DNA from: a marine gamma proteobacterium HTCC2143
GTDB taxonomy: Bacteria; Pseudomonadota; Gammaproteobacteria; Pseudomonadales; Dasaniaceae
Reading direction: 5' to 3'
DNA length: 64,000 bases
Assembly (NCBI GenBank): GCA_000169075.1
Contig: AAVT01000001.1
Location: 1,129,201 to 1,193,200 of the forward strand
Shown here piece after piece: positions 62,785-64,000 of this stretch. Under the pieces are notes generated by a model. It was not told the DNA's origin and ran no database searches. It was given only the letters and a program-made list of their open reading frames with translations. Both the position numbers and the translations under genes were made by a program. Each line of letters begins with the position of its first letter. The stretch's first letter is position 1.

Positions 62785-63250
62785 ACCCAATCAGGAGGTA
62801 TTAATTCTTCCTATACTCTCACGGTCGTCTTGAGCGCTGGTGCATCCTACTACTGTATCAGTGATCTTGAAGCATTAGCCGAAGACACACACAAATTCGA
62901 GTCCCGATATGGTCGACAGCTTAATCGGGCGTTATCCGCAGGACATTGCCACATTTAAAGCACGCTCACCCAGCCATCACACAGAACAACTCAACGCTGC
63001 TTGCATCTTTTTTCAGGGACTAGAAGATCAGGTTGTACCTCCGAACCAGGCCGAAATGATGGTTGAGGTTTTGCGCGAAAAAGGCTTGCCTGTTGCCTAC
63101 GTGCCCTTCGAAGGCGAGCAGCACGGTTTTCGGCAGGCTAAAAATATTAAGCGAAGTCTTGAACTCGAATATTTCTTTTACGCGAATGTCTTTGGCTTCT
63201 CCCCAGCCGATGCTATTGAACCGATTACGATTGAAAACCTGACAGCCTGA
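62785..63250 (+). pseudogene. S9 (prolyl oligopeptidase-type) peptidase remnant, frameshifted
   Basis: Frame 1 of this stretch reads GAGASYY-type sequence ([26 protein letters not shown]). The match then jumps frame near 62905 to [10 protein letters not shown], continuing with [34 protein letters not shown] and [17 protein letters not shown]. These are consecutive parts of the C-terminal half of acylaminoacyl/dipeptidyl peptidases. The catalytic Ser region (GGSAGGY in relatives) is degraded to GGINSSY, and an in-frame TGA lies at 62782. The later half is an open frame of 113 codons (62909-63250) retaining the catalytic His in EQHGF, but without the rest it should be inactive. Confidence 0.85.
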
Positions 63251-63274
63251 CGCTGAGGGTTCGGGTCAGTGCAA

Positions 63275-64000
63275 CTAAGCTGACCCGAAGTCGCGGAAGG
63301 TGTTTTCTTCAATAATCCGATCAATAAGTTGGTCAATATTCTTATCGGGCTCGTAACCCGCCGCCAAACGGTCAAGCACCATTGTTGCGGCTTGTTGTAG
63401 GCCAAACTCTAGCGTTACCTCACACTGCCAATCACCAATGACTTGTTTGAGATATCGGTTATCGAACATCACGGAATTCGATTTGTCGCCAAGCAGTGGT
63501 CCTTGCCACAATGGCTGGTGGTGAACCAGACGCTCACTCGACACATGCACCAACTCAGCTTCGACGTCGAGCACCTTGGCGCTAGATAAGATCAACGTGT
63601 CCCAAGTGTGTGCTTGCTCGTCGGTGATGTGGAACGCTTTACCGAGCGCTACATCGTTAAGAAATAAACAGCAAAACGCGCGGGCAAAATCCGCCGCATG
63701 AGTTAATGTCCAAAGCGATTGTCCATCTCCGTGCACGATGATCGGCTTGCCGTTTAGTAGTCGCCAAGTTTGGTGATTACCGTCAATCACAGCACCCGGC
63801 AAACGGCTGCGGTAAGTATGACTGGGTCTGACAATTGTATAAGGCAGCTGGTCTTGGCTGATTAGTAAGTCTTCACAGGCTATTTTTTTCCTAGCGTAGT
63901 CCCAGAATGGATTCGACAGTGGCGTCTGCTCCGTGATGACATGATGCTGACAGGGCTTTTCGTAGGCCGATGCCGTCGAAATAAAAACATATTGTTTGCA
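63275..64000 (-). CDS. NAD-dependent epimerase/dehydratase (extended SDR), 5' end outside window
   Basis: The minus-strand frame stays open to the right edge, so the N-terminus is missing (at least 66 residues precede the internal TTG at 63802). From the edge it reads VFISTASAYE, a YARKK (YxxxK catalytic pair) and YTIVRPSHTYRSRLPG, then IIVHGDGQSLWTLTHAADFA, which are the second half of an extended SDR. The nucleotide-binding GxxGxxG lies beyond the window. The family acts on nucleotide sugars or isoflavone-like substrates; which one is unknown. Its stop converges on the S9 remnant with 24 bases between. Confidence 0.87.
   Translation of the reverse strand, partial: CKQYVFISTASAYEKPCQHHVITEQTPLSNPFWDYARKKIACEDLLISQDQLPYTIVRPSHTYRSRLPGAVIDGNHQTWRLLNGKPIIVHGDGQSLWTLTHAADFARAFCCLFLNDVALGKAFHITDEQAHTWDTLILSSAKVLDVEAELVHVSSERLVHHQPLWQGPLLGDKSNSVMFDNRYLKQVIGDWQCEVTLEFGLQQAATMVLDRLAAGYEPDKNIDQLIDRIIEENTFRDFGSA

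Overview
The window looks like chromosomal DNA from a free-living, aerobic, probably marine gammaproteobacterium (a Cellvibrionales/Spongiibacteraceae- or Halieaceae-like lineage is my best guess, inferred only from gene content, moderate G+C and gene style). It is dense with lipid/isoprenoid/aromatic-type catabolism. There are four crotonase-family proteins, two acyl-CoA dehydrogenases, an alpha-methylacyl-CoA racemase, a thiolase, a single-chain acyl-CoA carboxylase, three PQQ quinoprotein dehydrogenases with a cytochrome c5, a carotenoid-cleavage-type oxygenase, a TauD dioxygenase, a 2-keto-4-pentenoate hydratase and an amidohydrolase. I found no rRNA, tRNA, CRISPR array, transposase or prophage gene.

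Layout. 1-4900: end of an alpha/beta hydrolase, then a DUF2141 protein, a Tat-exported carotenoid oxygenase and an overlapping LytS/LytTR two-component pair. 5.2-8.4 kb: two short-chain dehydrogenases and a convergent S41 lipoprotein protease. 8.8-12.2 kb: a hot-dog (MaoC-like) protein, cytochrome c5 and a divergent PQQ dehydrogenase. 12.5-19.9 kb (minus): RND pump and adaptor, a lipoprotein PQQ dehydrogenase and a PaaG-like isomerase. 20.4-29.2 kb (plus): LLM flavoprotein, radical SAM protein, small membrane protein plus sulfatase, MDR reductase, class C beta-lactamase-like hydrolase, acyl-CoA dehydrogenase and crotonase, followed by the decayed C-terminus of a second sulfatase. 29.8-35.3 kb (minus): an oversized isocitrate dehydrogenase with an internal duplication, a crotonase, an AhpD/CMD protein and a third PQQ dehydrogenase. 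35.5-43.4 kb: racemase, PaiB-like protein, DUF2889, crotonase, glyoxalase-like protein and the carboxylase. 43.8-44.9 kb: a secreted repeat protein. 45-48 kb (minus): hydratase, TauD and thiolase. 48.3-55.4 kb: glyoxalase-like paralogue, acyl-CoA dehydrogenase, DEAD-box helicase, amidohydrolase, DUF2855 and an MDR reductase.

55.8-62.2 kb is the most unusual block: a class I aminotransferase, a divergent RraA-family protein, and then a tightly overlapped operon encoding B12-dependent glutamate (methylaspartate) mutase S and E subunits, a MutL/GlmL-type ASKHA protein and an AMP-forming ligase. No methylaspartate ammonia-lyase is visible. The combination resembles the 3-methylaspartate-forming and -activating part of some natural-product pathways rather than glutamate fermentation. 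The last two genes are visibly AT-richer than the rest. The window closes with a frameshifted S9 peptidase remnant and a partial NAD-dependent epimerase running off the right edge.

How the genes fit together (inference): periplasmic quinoproteins and the exported oxygenase would oxidise alcohols or terpenoid/aromatic substrates. The SDRs, MDR reductases and CoA enzymes would then carry out beta-oxidation-like degradation of branched acyl chains, with the racemase, isomerase-type crotonases and carboxylase handling methyl branches. No single substrate can be named from the sequence.
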